Assembly (NCBI GenBank): GCA_016217595.1
Contig: JACRHS010000006.1
Span: forward strand, 1 to 64,000
From: Opitutia bacterium
Lineage (GTDB): Bacteria > Verrucomicrobiota > Verrucomicrobiia > Opitutales > Opitutaceae
Length of the DNA: 64,000 nt
Reading direction: 5' to 3'
Part shown: piece by piece, positions 45,308-57,553 of the stretch
How positions within the stretch are numbered: position 1 is the stretch's first letter
Layout: every line of letters begins with the position of its first letter
Notes under the pieces: generated by a model
Databases searched by the model: none
Told to the model about the DNA's origin: nothing
What the model saw: the letters and a program-made list of their open reading frames with translations, nothing else
Translations under genes and position numbers: made by a program

Positions 45308-45964
45308 ATGTCCAGCACGTCCGACTCCGAGTACACGTTGCACGAGGAAATGGTTCATAGCATCACGCACGGGATCGGGATCGTGCTCAGCGTCATCGGA
45401 CTCACCGTGTTGATCGTGTTGACCGCGTCGCGCGGCACGGCGTGGCATGTCGTCAGCACCACGGTTTTCGGCGCGACGCTCGTGTTGCTCTACACGTCGT
45501 CGACGTTGTACCACGGGTTTCGCGAGGAGAAGGCCAAGGATCTCATGCAGAAGCTCGATCACGCCGCGATCTACGCGTTGATCGCCGGCACGTACACGCC
45601 GTTTCTGTTGGTGAACCTGCGCGGGCCGTGGGGGTGGAGTTTGTTCGGCGTGATCTGGGGGCTGGCGGTAGTGGGCATGGTGCTCAGCTTCTGGTTCGCC
45701 GGGAGATTCCGCCTGGTCACGACGCTGGTTTACCTCGGCATGGGCTGGTTGATGGTGGTGGCGATCCGGCCGCTGCTGGCCAGCGTCGCGCCGAGCGGGT
45801 TGTGGCTGTTGCTGGCGGGCGGGCTGTGCTACTCGGGCGGGACGATCTTTTATCTCTGGCGGGCGATGCGTTACCATCACGCCGTGTGGCACGGTTTTGT
45901 GCTGGCGGGCAGCATCTGCCACTTCTTTGCGGTGTTGTACGCGGTGGTGCCGGCGGCGGCGTAA
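45308..45964 (+). CDS. Hemolysin III / PAQR family membrane protein
   Basis: 218 residues from the ATG at 45308. Seven helices carry the HlyIII/YqfA motifs: EEMVHSITHGIG (first His), LYTSSTLYHGF, KLDHAAIYALIAGTYTPF, and the C-terminal HHAVWHGFVLAGSICHFFAVLY. The conserved histidines and the Asp match the metal site of the PAQR (adiponectin receptor-like) superfamily, which suggests a zinc-dependent lipid hydrolase. True hemolysis is not implied. It stands alone between a repeat-rich gap and nifJ. Confidence 0.92.
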   Translation: MSSTSDSEYTLHEEMVHSITHGIGIVLSVIGLTVLIVLTASRGTAWHVVSTTVFGATLVLLYTSSTLYHGFREEKAKDLMQKLDHAAIYALIAGTYTPFLLVNLRGPWGWSLFGVIWGLAVVGMVLSFWFAGRFRLVTTLVYLGMGWLMVVAIRPLLASVAPSGLWLLLAGGLCYSGGTIFYLWRAMRYHHAVWHGFVLAGSICHFFAVLYAVVPAAA

Positions 45965-46101
45965 ACGACAGGAAAAACCGGGCGCGGCGGCGGGCAAATC
46001 ATTGGCGGCAGCGACCGCGTTTTCCTCGCCTCGCAAGAAATGCGTTGGGATGGGCAACCGGTGCGAAGCCCGGCACGGGTGCACGCGGTTAGTGTTACCC
46101 T

Positions 46102-49686
<3,585 letters not shown>

Positions 49687-49693
49687 TCTCTCT

Positions 49694-49752
49694 GGCTACG
49701 GGTGCCAGCGACGGGCGTTTCGCGCTCTCGCTGGCGCCCGTAGCCATTTTTT
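49694..49752 (+). terminator. Strong Rho-independent terminator after nifJ
   Basis: GGCTACGGG-x-GCCAGCGA (49694-49711) pairs with TCGCTGGC-x-CCCGTAGCC (49728-49745), giving a stem of about 17 pairs, followed by six T after one A. It lies seven bases after the stop and separates nifJ from the DHOD-like gene. Confidence 0.9.
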
Positions 49753-49794
49753 CGTCTCACTTCCCATTCAGTAGCCAACACACTTTTAGCCGCC

Positions 49795-50787
49795 ATGAAT
49801 CTCTCCACCACCTACCTGGGCCTGAAACTCAAGAACCCCTTGATGCCAGGCGCCTCGCCGCTCGTCGATAACCTCGATAATGTCCGCCGACTCGAGGACG
49901 CCGGCGCCGCCGCGATTGTCATGCACTCGCTCTTTGCCGAGCAAATCGAAGGTGCCCGCATCGCGCTCGACCGTCACCTCGAACGCTGGGAGGACAACTT
50001 TGCCGAGGCCACCAGCTTCTTCCCCGCGCAAGACGACTACGTGCTCGGACCGCAGGAATACCTCGCGCAGATCGCCAAGATCAAAGCCGCCACCAAGCTG
50101 CCCGTCATCGCTTCGCTCAACGGCACCAATGTCGGCAACTGGATGGATTACGCGAAGCAAGTGGAACAGGCCGGCGCGAACGCGCTGGAGCTGAACACCT
50201 ATTTCTTCGCCACCAACCGCCGGATGTCGGCCACCGTGCTGGAGCATCGCGTGATCGAGATCGCCCGCGCCGTCCGGAAATCCGTGAAAATCCCGGTGGC
50301 GGTGAAGCTCTCGCCTTTCTACACCTCGGTCGGCCATGTGGTCGGTCGTCTGGAAGAGGAAAAGATCGACGGCGTCGTGCTCTTCAACCGTTTCTTCCAG
50401 CCCGAAATCGACGTGGAAGAGCTGCAAGTCACACCGCGGCTCGACCTGTCCTCCTCGGAAGACCTGCGCCTGCGCCTGCGCTGGCTCGGCATGCTGCGCG
50501 ACCAGGTGAAGATCAGCCTCGCTTGCAGCGGCGGCGCGCACACTCCGGCCGACATCGTCAAGGCCCTGCTCGCCGGCGCCGATGCCGTGCAAGTCGTGGC
50601 CGAGCTGCTCACCCGCGGTCCGGCCCGCATGGGCGAACTGCTCAAGGGTCTCACCGAGTGGATGGAGGCGCACGAATACGAGTCCGTCGAGCAGATGATC
50701 GGCGCGCTCAGCCTGCGCAACTGCCCCGACTCCGAAGCCTACGAGCGCGGCAATTACTTGAAGACGCTCCAACTCTGGCGCGAATAA
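49795..50787 (+). CDS. Dihydroorotate dehydrogenase-like protein associated with PFOR
   Basis: 330 residues, a flavin TIM barrel of the DHOD superfamily: LSTTYLGLKLKNPLMPGASPL, then IASLNGTNVGNW, ALELNTYF, VAVKLSPFYTSV, GVVLFNRFFQPEID, SGGAHTPADIVKALLAGADAVQV. The catalytic Cys/Ser of true PyrD is not evident at the usual NxSCPN position (ALELNTYFFA instead). Such DHOD-like proteins are often found beside nifJ, so a role in PFOR redox chemistry rather than pyrimidine synthesis is my inference. Confidence 0.85.
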   Translation: MNLSTTYLGLKLKNPLMPGASPLVDNLDNVRRLEDAGAAAIVMHSLFAEQIEGARIALDRHLERWEDNFAEATSFFPAQDDYVLGPQEYLAQIAKIKAATKLPVIASLNGTNVGNWMDYAKQVEQAGANALELNTYFFATNRRMSATVLEHRVIEIARAVRKSVKIPVAVKLSPFYTSVGHVVGRLEEEKIDGVVLFNRFFQPEIDVEELQVTPRLDLSSSEDLRLRLRWLGMLRDQVKISLACSGGAHTPADIVKALLAGADAVQVVAELLTRGPARMGELLKGLTEWMEAHEYESVEQMIGALSLRNCPDSEAYERGNYLKTLQLWRE

Positions 50788-50816
50788 GCTCCAGGAACAA
50801 AGCGCTTATCACCCGA

Positions 50817-50846
50817 GTCCGCCGCCGCAAGGCCGGCGGACTTTTT
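50817..50846 (+). terminator. Rho-independent terminator after the DHOD-like gene
   Basis: GTCCGCCG at 50817-50824 pairs with CGGCGGAC at 50834-50841, followed by five T. It sits 30 bases after the stop and before the convergent ctaG gene. Confidence 0.88.
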
Positions 50847-50903
50847 GTTGGCTCGCGCACCGGAAAGATTCCGCGACCAGGAACTATTTTAACCCAACAC
50901 ACC

Positions 50904-51698
50904 TCACGGATGCCGCGATGGATTCTCTGTGTTCTGATACCACTCGTAGAAGGCCACTCCGAACGCGCCAAACGACACGGCAAAGCCGATCAGTTTCATC
51001 ATCGCCGCCCCGAGCAACTGGTCGGCGGCGGGCGTGAGAGAGGTGAGCCGCGGAGCAAATTCGTAGGTGGGGTAAAGAATGTCGGTCGAAAAGGCCAGGA
51101 AGGCGAACAGCGGCGTCATGCCCAGCGTGATGCCGAGCAGGTAAAGCATGCGCCAGGCCGGCCGCAACGGAGGCAAGTCGCGCGAGCGACTGATCAACGG
51201 CCACCAGAAAAGCAGGGCTGAGCCGAAAAATACGAAGTGTTCGAGAATGTGCACCGGTCGGGAGCGCAGGGCCCAATCGTACAGGGCGGGAGCATGCCAG
51301 ACGGAAATCGTGCCAACATAGATCGTGCCGCCGACAAGCGGATGCACCAGCAAACCAAGCGGGCGGCGCAAATGCCGGTGTCCGCAGATCGGATGCAGCA
51401 ACCAATCGGGCAGGCCGCGCAGAAACAGGATCGCGGCCGGATAAATGATCAGTTGATGCTGCAGCATGTGCGCGCTGAGCAGGTAACGCTCGGCGATTTG
51501 ATCGAGGGGAGATCCGACCGCGAGATAGAAGCAGAGCAGGCCGCCATAGAAACAGCAGGCGGCCGCAGACGGATAAGGGGTGCCCACCGGCGCAAACCGC
51601 GCCCGCCACGGGCCGGTCGCCAGCGCGTAGAGCCAGCCGAGGAAAATCAGCCCGCCGATCAGGTAGGGCTCGTTGTGCCAGTGGGTCCAGTCGATCAT
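50904..51698 (-). CDS. ctaG: Cytochrome c oxidase assembly protein, caa3 CtaG type
   Basis: 264 residues with seven hydrophobic helices. The pattern HMLQHQLIIYPAAILFLRGLP, HPLVGGTIYVGTISVWHAPALYDWAL and HILEHFVFFGSALLFWWPL matches the caa3_CtaG family, which inserts copper into the CuA/CuB centres and is found only with caa3-type oxidases. The paired histidines are likely copper contacts. It is the last gene of the minus-strand oxidase block. Confidence 0.9.
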   Translation of the reverse strand: MIDWTHWHNEPYLIGGLIFLGWLYALATGPWRARFAPVGTPYPSAAACCFYGGLLCFYLAVGSPLDQIAERYLLSAHMLQHQLIIYPAAILFLRGLPDWLLHPICGHRHLRRPLGLLVHPLVGGTIYVGTISVWHAPALYDWALRSRPVHILEHFVFFGSALLFWWPLISRSRDLPPLRPAWRMLYLLGITLGMTPLFAFLAFSTDILYPTYEFAPRLTSLTPAADQLLGAAMMKLIGFAVSFGAFGVAFYEWYQNTENPSRHP

Positions 51699-51761
51699 GG
51701 GACGGAGGCGATGCGCCGAGAAACGTTGGCCCGCACCGTCACGAGAAACGCGCCGGCGCGA

Positions 51762-52148
51762 TCAAACCCAGTGCGTGCCCTCCGGCACGGAAAAGACCGC
51801 GGCGGCGGTCAGCGGCTTGCTATCAGGCGCACTAAAAACCCGCAGCAGGGCCCACATCGTGAAGCCCGCCAAAATCAGACCGATGCAAAACAGCACCGTG
51901 CAGAACAATTTGTCCCAACGCAGGTGCATGAAGTAAAAGATGACGAAGATGAATTTCGCGGCGGAAAGGACCACCAGCGTGGGCAGAAGGACGGATTTTC
52001 CGAGCGGCAGAAAGATGCAGGCCAGCTCGACAAACGTGATCGCTGCCAGCACCAGGGCTATTTTGATGAAAACCTGCAGCCTGGAGGGTTGGGCGTGGTC
52101 GGGCGCGGCCGCACCGGGCGAAACGGAGGAGACGGGGGCGGTGGACAT
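51762..52148 (-). CDS. Cytochrome c oxidase subunit IV
   Basis: 128 residues with three helices. The core LQVFIKIALVLAAITFVELACIF, then VVLSAAKFIFVIFYFMHLRWDK is the prokaryotic COX4/CtaF signature (K-x3-V-x2-FYMHL). It stabilises the oxidase core. It ends 60 bases before ctaG and starts three bases after the subunit III stop, so it belongs to the same transcript. Confidence 0.9.
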   Translation of the reverse strand: MSTAPVSSVSPGAAAPDHAQPSRLQVFIKIALVLAAITFVELACIFLPLGKSVLLPTLVVLSAAKFIFVIFYFMHLRWDKLFCTVLFCIGLILAGFTMWALLRVFSAPDSKPLTAAAVFSVPEGTHWV

Positions 52149-52151
52149 GGC

Positions 52152-52775
52152 TCAGAGGTATTCGACGAGATAAACGACGGTAAAAATGATGATCCAGACG
52201 ATGTCCACGAAATGCCAATACAGGCCGATCGCCTCGACATCCACGGCATTGCCCGAACCATAGCCCTTCCTGAAGGAATAGAGCAGCACCGACACGAGCA
52301 GCAACACGCCGACCGCCACGTGCGCGCCGTGCGTGCCGGTGAGCGTGTAGAAGGTGGAACCAAAGATGCAGCTCGACAACGTGAGCCCCTCCACGTGCAC
52401 GAAATGCGTGAATTCGTACACCTGGCAGCCGAGGAAAATCCCGCCGAAGAAGATGGTGCCGGCCAGCATCAGCCGCATCGTTCGCACCTGGCCCTTCTGA
52501 ATCGCATTCACGGCCAGCGCCATCAACAGGGAGGACATGAGCAGGATGAACGTCGAAAAGGACGTCAGCGGTATGCTGAAGATTTTGGTCGGTACGGCGT
52601 TGCCCGGCGGCGGATTGAGCCGGTAGATCAAATGCAGCGAGATCAACGCTCCGAAAAACATGCAGTCGGAGGCCAGAAACGCCCACCAGAGCAATTTCTT
52701 GTTCGGGATGCCGGTGCAGGTGGAGGCGTCGTGATGAGGATCGATGGCCGCGACGGCTGGCGAGATGACGGACAT
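52152..52775 (-). CDS. ctaE: Cytochrome c oxidase subunit III
   Basis: 207 residues from the ATG at 52775. Five helices, with LLWWAFLASDCMFFGALI, GTIFFGGIFLGCQVYEF and FGSTFYTLTGTHGAHV, ending in GLYWHFVDIVWIIIFTVVYL, the standard COX3 sequence landmarks. The start is 19 bases after the subunit I stop. A longer frame upstream overlaps that gene and is not likely. Confidence 0.94.
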   Translation of the reverse strand: MSVISPAVAAIDPHHDASTCTGIPNKKLLWWAFLASDCMFFGALISLHLIYRLNPPPGNAVPTKIFSIPLTSFSTFILLMSSLLMALAVNAIQKGQVRTMRLMLAGTIFFGGIFLGCQVYEFTHFVHVEGLTLSSCIFGSTFYTLTGTHGAHVAVGVLLLVSVLLYSFRKGYGSGNAVDVEAIGLYWHFVDIVWIIIFTVVYLVEYL

Positions 52776-52794
52776 AAAGAAAAGGAGTTGAAAC

Positions 52795-54789
52795 TTATTC
52801 GTGATGTTCGCCGCGCAGCGTGCGGATTCGGCCCGGGCCTTCGATCCGCAGGTGGTAGCCACCCGGTCCCTCCAGCGCCCACAGATAAGCGCCAGCAAGC
52901 ATGATCCCGAGCCCCATGATGACCAACGGCAGATGGGAGCTGAAGAGTGACACGCCGAACCAGACCACCGGCTCATGCAGCGGCGCGAACGCCAGCATCA
53001 TCCAGGTCAGGCCAAAGGTGGTGAGCAACGGATACCACGAGGCGTCGGGCATGTGAATGTCGCCAGCGGGGCGGTCCGTGTCCGGCGTGATCTCGCCGGT
53101 GACACCGCGCGCCCGGGCCATGGCTTTGTCGTGCCACCAGGAGTCGCGCGCTTCGACGCTGGGCAGCGAGGCGAAATTGTACTCCGGCACCGGCGACGGG
53201 AGGCTCCATTCGAGCGTCCGGGCGTCCCATGGATCGCGCGACGCCGGAGCGCCCCGGAAATAGCTCCAAATCGCAACGACAACATAGGTGGCAATGCCGA
53301 GTCCGAGCGTGTAGGCGCCCATCGTGGAGAGGAAATTCCCCTCGTTCCACCCCATGTTGCCGTCATAGGTCCAGGTCCGGCGCGGCATGCCGTTCAACCC
53401 GAGAAAATGCATGGGGAAGAACGTCAGGTTAAAACCGGTGAAGATAATCCAGAACGAGAGCTTGCCCCAGAACTCCGGAATCATGCGGCCGAAAAATTTA
53501 GGAAACCAAAACTGGATCGCCGCGAGCAGGCCGAAGGTGGCGCCGCCGATCAGCACATAATGGAAATGCGCCACCACGAAATAGCTGTCCTGCTGCTGCG
53601 AGTCGGCGGGCGCGGCGGAGTGCATGATGCCGGAGAACCCGCCGAGCATGAACATCCAGATGAAACCAAGGGCAAACATCATCGGGGTGCGAAGCTGGAG
53701 CTGCCCGCCCCAGAGCGTGCCGATCCAGTTGAAAATCTTCACGCCGGTCGGCACAGCGATGGCCATCGTGGCGAGGGCGAAAGAGGCGGTGGCCATGGTG
53801 CCAAGACCGGTGGTGAACATGTGGTGACTCCACACGCCAAAGCCGATGAAACCGATGGTGGCGCCGGAAAACACGACCAGCGGGTAGCCGAAAAGCGGCT
53901 TGCGCGCGAAGGTGGGCAATATCTCGGAAACATAGCCCATCGGAGGCAAAATCAGGATGTACACCTCGGGATGACCGAACACCCAGAACAAGTGCTGCCA
54001 GACGATGGGCTGCCCGCCGTTGGACACCTCGTAAAAGCTGGTGCCGAAATGGCGGTCGAAGATCACCCCGAGCAGCGCGATGGCGATGGCCGGCAGCGCG
54101 AGGATGAGCAGAAAACTGGTGATCAGCGCCATCCAGGTAAAGACCGGCAGGCGCATCATCGTCAGCCCCGGCGCCCGGAGATTGACGATGGTGACGATGA
54201 AATTCAGCGAGGCTACGATGGAGGAAACGCCCAGCGTCTGTAGACCGATCGTCCACAAGTCAGTCGAGAGATTCGGACTGAAAAGCTTCGAACTGAGCGG
54301 AGCATAACCGAACCAGCCGATGGCGGGCAGGCCGCTCTTCAAAAACCAGCCCGCGTTAAGCATGATGGCGCCGCCGACGAAGGTCCAAAGGCTGAAGGCA
54401 TTGAGCCGCGGAAAGGCGACATCGCGCGCGCCAATTTGCAGCGGAATGAGCAGGTTGAAAAACGCCGCGTTCAACGGCATCACCGCGAGAAAGATCATCG
54501 TGGTGCCATGCATCGTGAACAGTTCGCTGTAGAAATGCGCGCTGATGAAATTGTTGTTCGGCACCATCAGCTGGGTGCGGATGAGCAGCGCCTCGACGCC
54601 ACCGAGCAAAAAGAAGAACGCGGCAAATCCGGCATACAATAAGCCGATTCGCTTGTGATCGACGGTGGTGAGCCAGCTCGCCAGGCCGGTGCTGGCGGTC
54701 GGGCGCGGGAAAAGATTGATCGGCCGGACGTGGGAGCCCCCGTTGGGAGCATGGGCTGGAGCGGCGGCGGTTTCGACAGACTGAGCCAT
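52795..54789 (-). CDS. ctaD: caa3-type cytochrome c oxidase subunit I
   Basis: 664 residues. All heme-copper ligands are present: MHGTTM (about 94, heme a), FGHPEVYILILPPMG (about 273, CuB His and the cross-linked Tyr), SHHMF (about 320, CuB) and AHFHYVLIGG (about 408, hemes a and a3). It is a normal A-type proton-pumping oxidase. A C-terminal extension of about 120 residues with one or two extra helices follows, as in caa3 subunit I/III relatives. This intact enzyme contrasts with the ligand-less CcoN-like protein in the same block. Confidence 0.97.
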   Translation of the reverse strand: MAQSVETAAAPAHAPNGGSHVRPINLFPRPTASTGLASWLTTVDHKRIGLLYAGFAAFFFLLGGVEALLIRTQLMVPNNNFISAHFYSELFTMHGTTMIFLAVMPLNAAFFNLLIPLQIGARDVAFPRLNAFSLWTFVGGAIMLNAGWFLKSGLPAIGWFGYAPLSSKLFSPNLSTDLWTIGLQTLGVSSIVASLNFIVTIVNLRAPGLTMMRLPVFTWMALITSFLLILALPAIAIALLGVIFDRHFGTSFYEVSNGGQPIVWQHLFWVFGHPEVYILILPPMGYVSEILPTFARKPLFGYPLVVFSGATIGFIGFGVWSHHMFTTGLGTMATASFALATMAIAVPTGVKIFNWIGTLWGGQLQLRTPMMFALGFIWMFMLGGFSGIMHSAAPADSQQQDSYFVVAHFHYVLIGGATFGLLAAIQFWFPKFFGRMIPEFWGKLSFWIIFTGFNLTFFPMHFLGLNGMPRRTWTYDGNMGWNEGNFLSTMGAYTLGLGIATYVVVAIWSYFRGAPASRDPWDARTLEWSLPSPVPEYNFASLPSVEARDSWWHDKAMARARGVTGEITPDTDRPAGDIHMPDASWYPLLTTFGLTWMMLAFAPLHEPVVWFGVSLFSSHLPLVIMGLGIMLAGAYLWALEGPGGYHLRIEGPGRIRTLRGEHHE

Positions 54790-54808
54790 GGTGAATGAAA
54801 GAGAGAGA

Positions 54809-56095
54809 TTACTTGAGATGCTGCAGATAGGCGACCAACGCCGTGATTTCCTGGGCGTCGAGCGTCACCAAACGCCGGCCGGTCTTGGGCTCGATGTAAC
54901 CGCCATGGACCATTTTATTGCCCGGCTTGAAGACCGCAGGATCGCGGACCCACTGGAACATGCGCTCGGGCGTGTTGGCGAGCACACCGGCGGCAATGGT
55001 GGTGCGGGAACCGACATGAGTAAGATCCGGACCGGCGATGCCAACGCCCTCGTGGCCGCGCACTACGTGGCAGCCGATGCAGGTCTTGGTTTGGAACAGG
55101 GCCCGGCCGCGCGCGATAAGATCGGCGTCCTCCTGCGCGGGCAACTCCTGCTGCCGTTTCCAACCCGCGAGCGGATCGGCCTCAAATGCCGGCGAAGCGG
55201 CGCGAATTCCACCGCGGTCCGCCGCCGGATCGGCGGGCTGCAGCGGCACGATCTGCGCGAGCTCGCGCGGCGTGCCGCTGGTGGCGCGCGCCGGCAATTT
55301 CTGCGTCGCGAGCCAGGCGGCGTAATCGGCGGGCGCAAGTGCGATCACGCGAAAACGCATGATGGCATGCGACTCACCGCAGAACTCGGCGCACTGGCCG
55401 TAGAAATAGCCGGGGGCCGTGGCTTTGAACCAAAGGAAATTCGGGCGGTTGGGGATCATGTCCACCTTGCCCGCGAGTTTCGGCACCCAAAAACTGTGAA
55501 TCACGTCGGTGGTGCGCAGCTGCACGCGCACGGCCCGGCCGGCCGGAACCACGAGTTCGTTGCCCGTCACCAGCGGCCCTTCGCCCCCGGCGGGCAAAGC
55601 GATTTTCTCCGTCGGGTATTCGAACTTAAACCACCACTGGTAACCGGTGGCCACCACTTCGAGCGCGTCTTTCCGCTCGGCCTCGGGCACGTCATAGGTG
55701 TACCAGATCGCGCGCATGGTGGGCACCGCGATGATGGCCAGCAGCCCCACCGACGCGAGGATCAGCCCGACTTCGATCCAAGGATTGCCGTGGTCCTGCC
55801 CCGGCAGCGCATCGGCTGCGCGCAACCGGCCCCGCGCCCGGAATTTGATCATGGCGTACGCCAGCACCGCGCCCACCACGACAAAAATGAACAGCGTGAC
55901 CCAGACCGTGACGAGGAAGACGGAACGCTGCGACTCGGCCACCGGCCCGGCGACATCGAGCGTGGATTGGTGGCCGCCCAAGTTGGCCCAACCGCAACCG
56001 GCGAGCGGCAGCAACAACAGAGCTGCAGGCAGCCAGGACAGAGGGGCGAGTGAGGAGAAAAGACGTCGGAAAAAAAAGCAGCTGCGCGAGACCAT
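54809..56095 (-). CDS. ctaC: caa3-type cytochrome c oxidase subunit II fused to cytochrome c
   Basis: 428 residues. A lipoprotein signal ends in LAGC (Cys 34). Two membrane helices follow, then the cupredoxin domain with the CuA site: the His of VIHSFWVPKL and CAEFCGESHAIM (about 233). The C-terminal third is a cytochrome c domain with CIGCH (about 338) and a Met ligand in the GNKMVHGGY region, which defines the caa3 class. It starts the oxidase transcript on the minus strand. Confidence 0.96.
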   Translation of the reverse strand: MVSRSCFFFRRLFSSLAPLSWLPAALLLLPLAGCGWANLGGHQSTLDVAGPVAESQRSVFLVTVWVTLFIFVVVGAVLAYAMIKFRARGRLRAADALPGQDHGNPWIEVGLILASVGLLAIIAVPTMRAIWYTYDVPEAERKDALEVVATGYQWWFKFEYPTEKIALPAGGEGPLVTGNELVVPAGRAVRVQLRTTDVIHSFWVPKLAGKVDMIPNRPNFLWFKATAPGYFYGQCAEFCGESHAIMRFRVIALAPADYAAWLATQKLPARATSGTPRELAQIVPLQPADPAADRGGIRAASPAFEADPLAGWKRQQELPAQEDADLIARGRALFQTKTCIGCHVVRGHEGVGIAGPDLTHVGSRTTIAAGVLANTPERMFQWVRDPAVFKPGNKMVHGGYIEPKTGRRLVTLDAQEITALVAYLQHLK

Positions 56096-56157
56096 CGTGG
56101 CACCATAGAGAGCTCGGCTCGAGATTCAACTCGACCGGCAAGAAAGCGCGCAGTCTG

Positions 56158-56583
56158 TCAGAACCACACGTAAAGAAAGAAGAACACCAGCACGCCGGTG
56201 ACCGACACATAGTACCAGATCGGAAAAACGACGCGCGCCCAACGCCGGTGCCGGACATAGTCGCCGCGCAACGCCAGCAGAAATGTGCGCGGCACCAGAT
56301 AGGCGACCGCCATCGCGAGCACGACATGGCTCGCCAGCAGCGTGTAGTAGACCGCGCGCAGTACAGCGCCTTCGCCGGCAAAAGGCGTGTGCACGCCGTG
56401 AATCAGAATTTTGTGCGCAACGTAACCCACCAGAAAAATCGCCGAGACGATACCGGCGGCCACCATGAACGCACGATGGGCTTCCCGCCACCCTCGCCGG
56501 ATGCAGATGAAGCCCGCTGTCATCAAAACCGTGGCCGTGGCATTGAGCGTCGCATTCAGGGCGGGAATATCGCGGATCGACAT
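56158..56583 (-). CDS. DUF420 membrane protein (CtaM-like)
   Basis: 141 residues from the ATG at 56583, with four helices. LPALNATLNATATVL-type start, HRAFMVAAGIVSAIFLVGYVAHK, HVVLAMAVAYLVPRTFLLALRGDYVRHRRWAR: the DUF420 pattern with conserved histidines. In Gram-positive bacteria the related CtaM is needed to mature a terminal oxidase. Its place between subunit II and the heme O synthase supports an assembly role. Confidence 0.88.
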   Translation of the reverse strand: MSIRDIPALNATLNATATVLMTAGFICIRRGWREAHRAFMVAAGIVSAIFLVGYVAHKILIHGVHTPFAGEGAVLRAVYYTLLASHVVLAMAVAYLVPRTFLLALRGDYVRHRRWARVVFPIWYYVSVTGVLVFFFLYVWF

Positions 56584-56629
56584 GGAATAGTTTCTGCGCC
56601 GCCGAAGGCAGCTTCTCTGGGACCGGTGG

Positions 56630-57553
56630 TCAGCCTTGCAACCAGACACGGTCAAGCACGAGGACCGTGAGCACCAAGGGCAGATATGCAATGGAGGCGA
56701 AAAACAGTCGGCGGGCCGCGCGATCCCGCTCCGACGGACGCAAGATGCTCAGCGCCGGACGCAACATCCAGCCGCCGAGTAGAATCGCCAACGCGCCGTA
56801 AAACCACGTGGCATAACCGAGCGCCACCGGCGCGAGACTCGCACCAACCAGCAGTACCGTCCAGGCGCAGGCACGATACGCGAGCCGTCGCCCCGAAGGA
56901 TCGACGACGGAGAGCATCGGAAAATCGGCGGCGGCGTAATCCTTGCGATAAGTCCACGCGAGGGAGAAAAAATGCGGCATCTGCCAGGCGTAGAGCACAG
57001 CGAAGAGGGTCCAGCCCAAGTCGGGATTGGTGCGCCCGGCGGCAGCCCAACCCAGGAGCGGCGGCAGGGCGCCACTGACGGCGCCGATCTCGGTGGACCA
57101 GCGCGACCAGCGCTTGGCTGGAGTATAGATCGCGAGATAGGCGATCACCGTGGCGAGCGCGAGCAACGCCGAGAGGCCGTTGACGCGCGTGAAAAGCATC
57201 GCCAGCCCGCCAAGGCAAAGGCCCCAGCCGAATACGAAGGCGGAACCGGGCGCAATCACCCCGCGCGGTATCGGCCGGTCCTGAGTCCGGCGCATGCGGG
57301 CATCAAGATCGGCCTCCATCCATTGATTCAAAGCGGCCACTCCACCGGCGCAGGCTGCTGTACCCAGGAGAAAAAACAGCGTGCGGCTCCAATCCCAATA
57401 CGGTCGGGCCACCAGATAACCAACCAGCGCGGTGAGGACAGAGAGCAAACTCAGGCGCGGCTTGGTGAGTTCCAGATAGTCGCGCCACGTGGCGCGCTGA
57501 GTCGAATCCAAGGCGCCGAGAGATGCAGAGGTGGGAGAATGAACAAAGCTCAT
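56630..57553 (-). CDS. ctaB: Protoheme IX farnesyltransferase (heme O synthase)
   Basis: 307 residues with nine helices. It farnesylates heme B to heme O for the oxidase. The first prenyltransferase motif N-x3-D-x3-D is present in NQWMEADLDARMRRTQDRP (about 73-90), and the second conserved acidic region is near YRKDYAAADFPMLSVVD. The start overlaps the heme A synthase stop by four bases (ATGA), so the two are coupled. Confidence 0.96.
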   Translation of the reverse strand: MSFVHSPTSASLGALDSTQRATWRDYLELTKPRLSLLSVLTALVGYLVARPYWDWSRTLFFLLGTAACAGGVAALNQWMEADLDARMRRTQDRPIPRGVIAPGSAFVFGWGLCLGGLAMLFTRVNGLSALLALATVIAYLAIYTPAKRWSRWSTEIGAVSGALPPLLGWAAAGRTNPDLGWTLFAVLYAWQMPHFFSLAWTYRKDYAAADFPMLSVVDPSGRRLAYRACAWTVLLVGASLAPVALGYATWFYGALAILLGGWMLRPALSILRPSERDRAARRLFFASIAYLPLVLTVLVLDRVWLQG

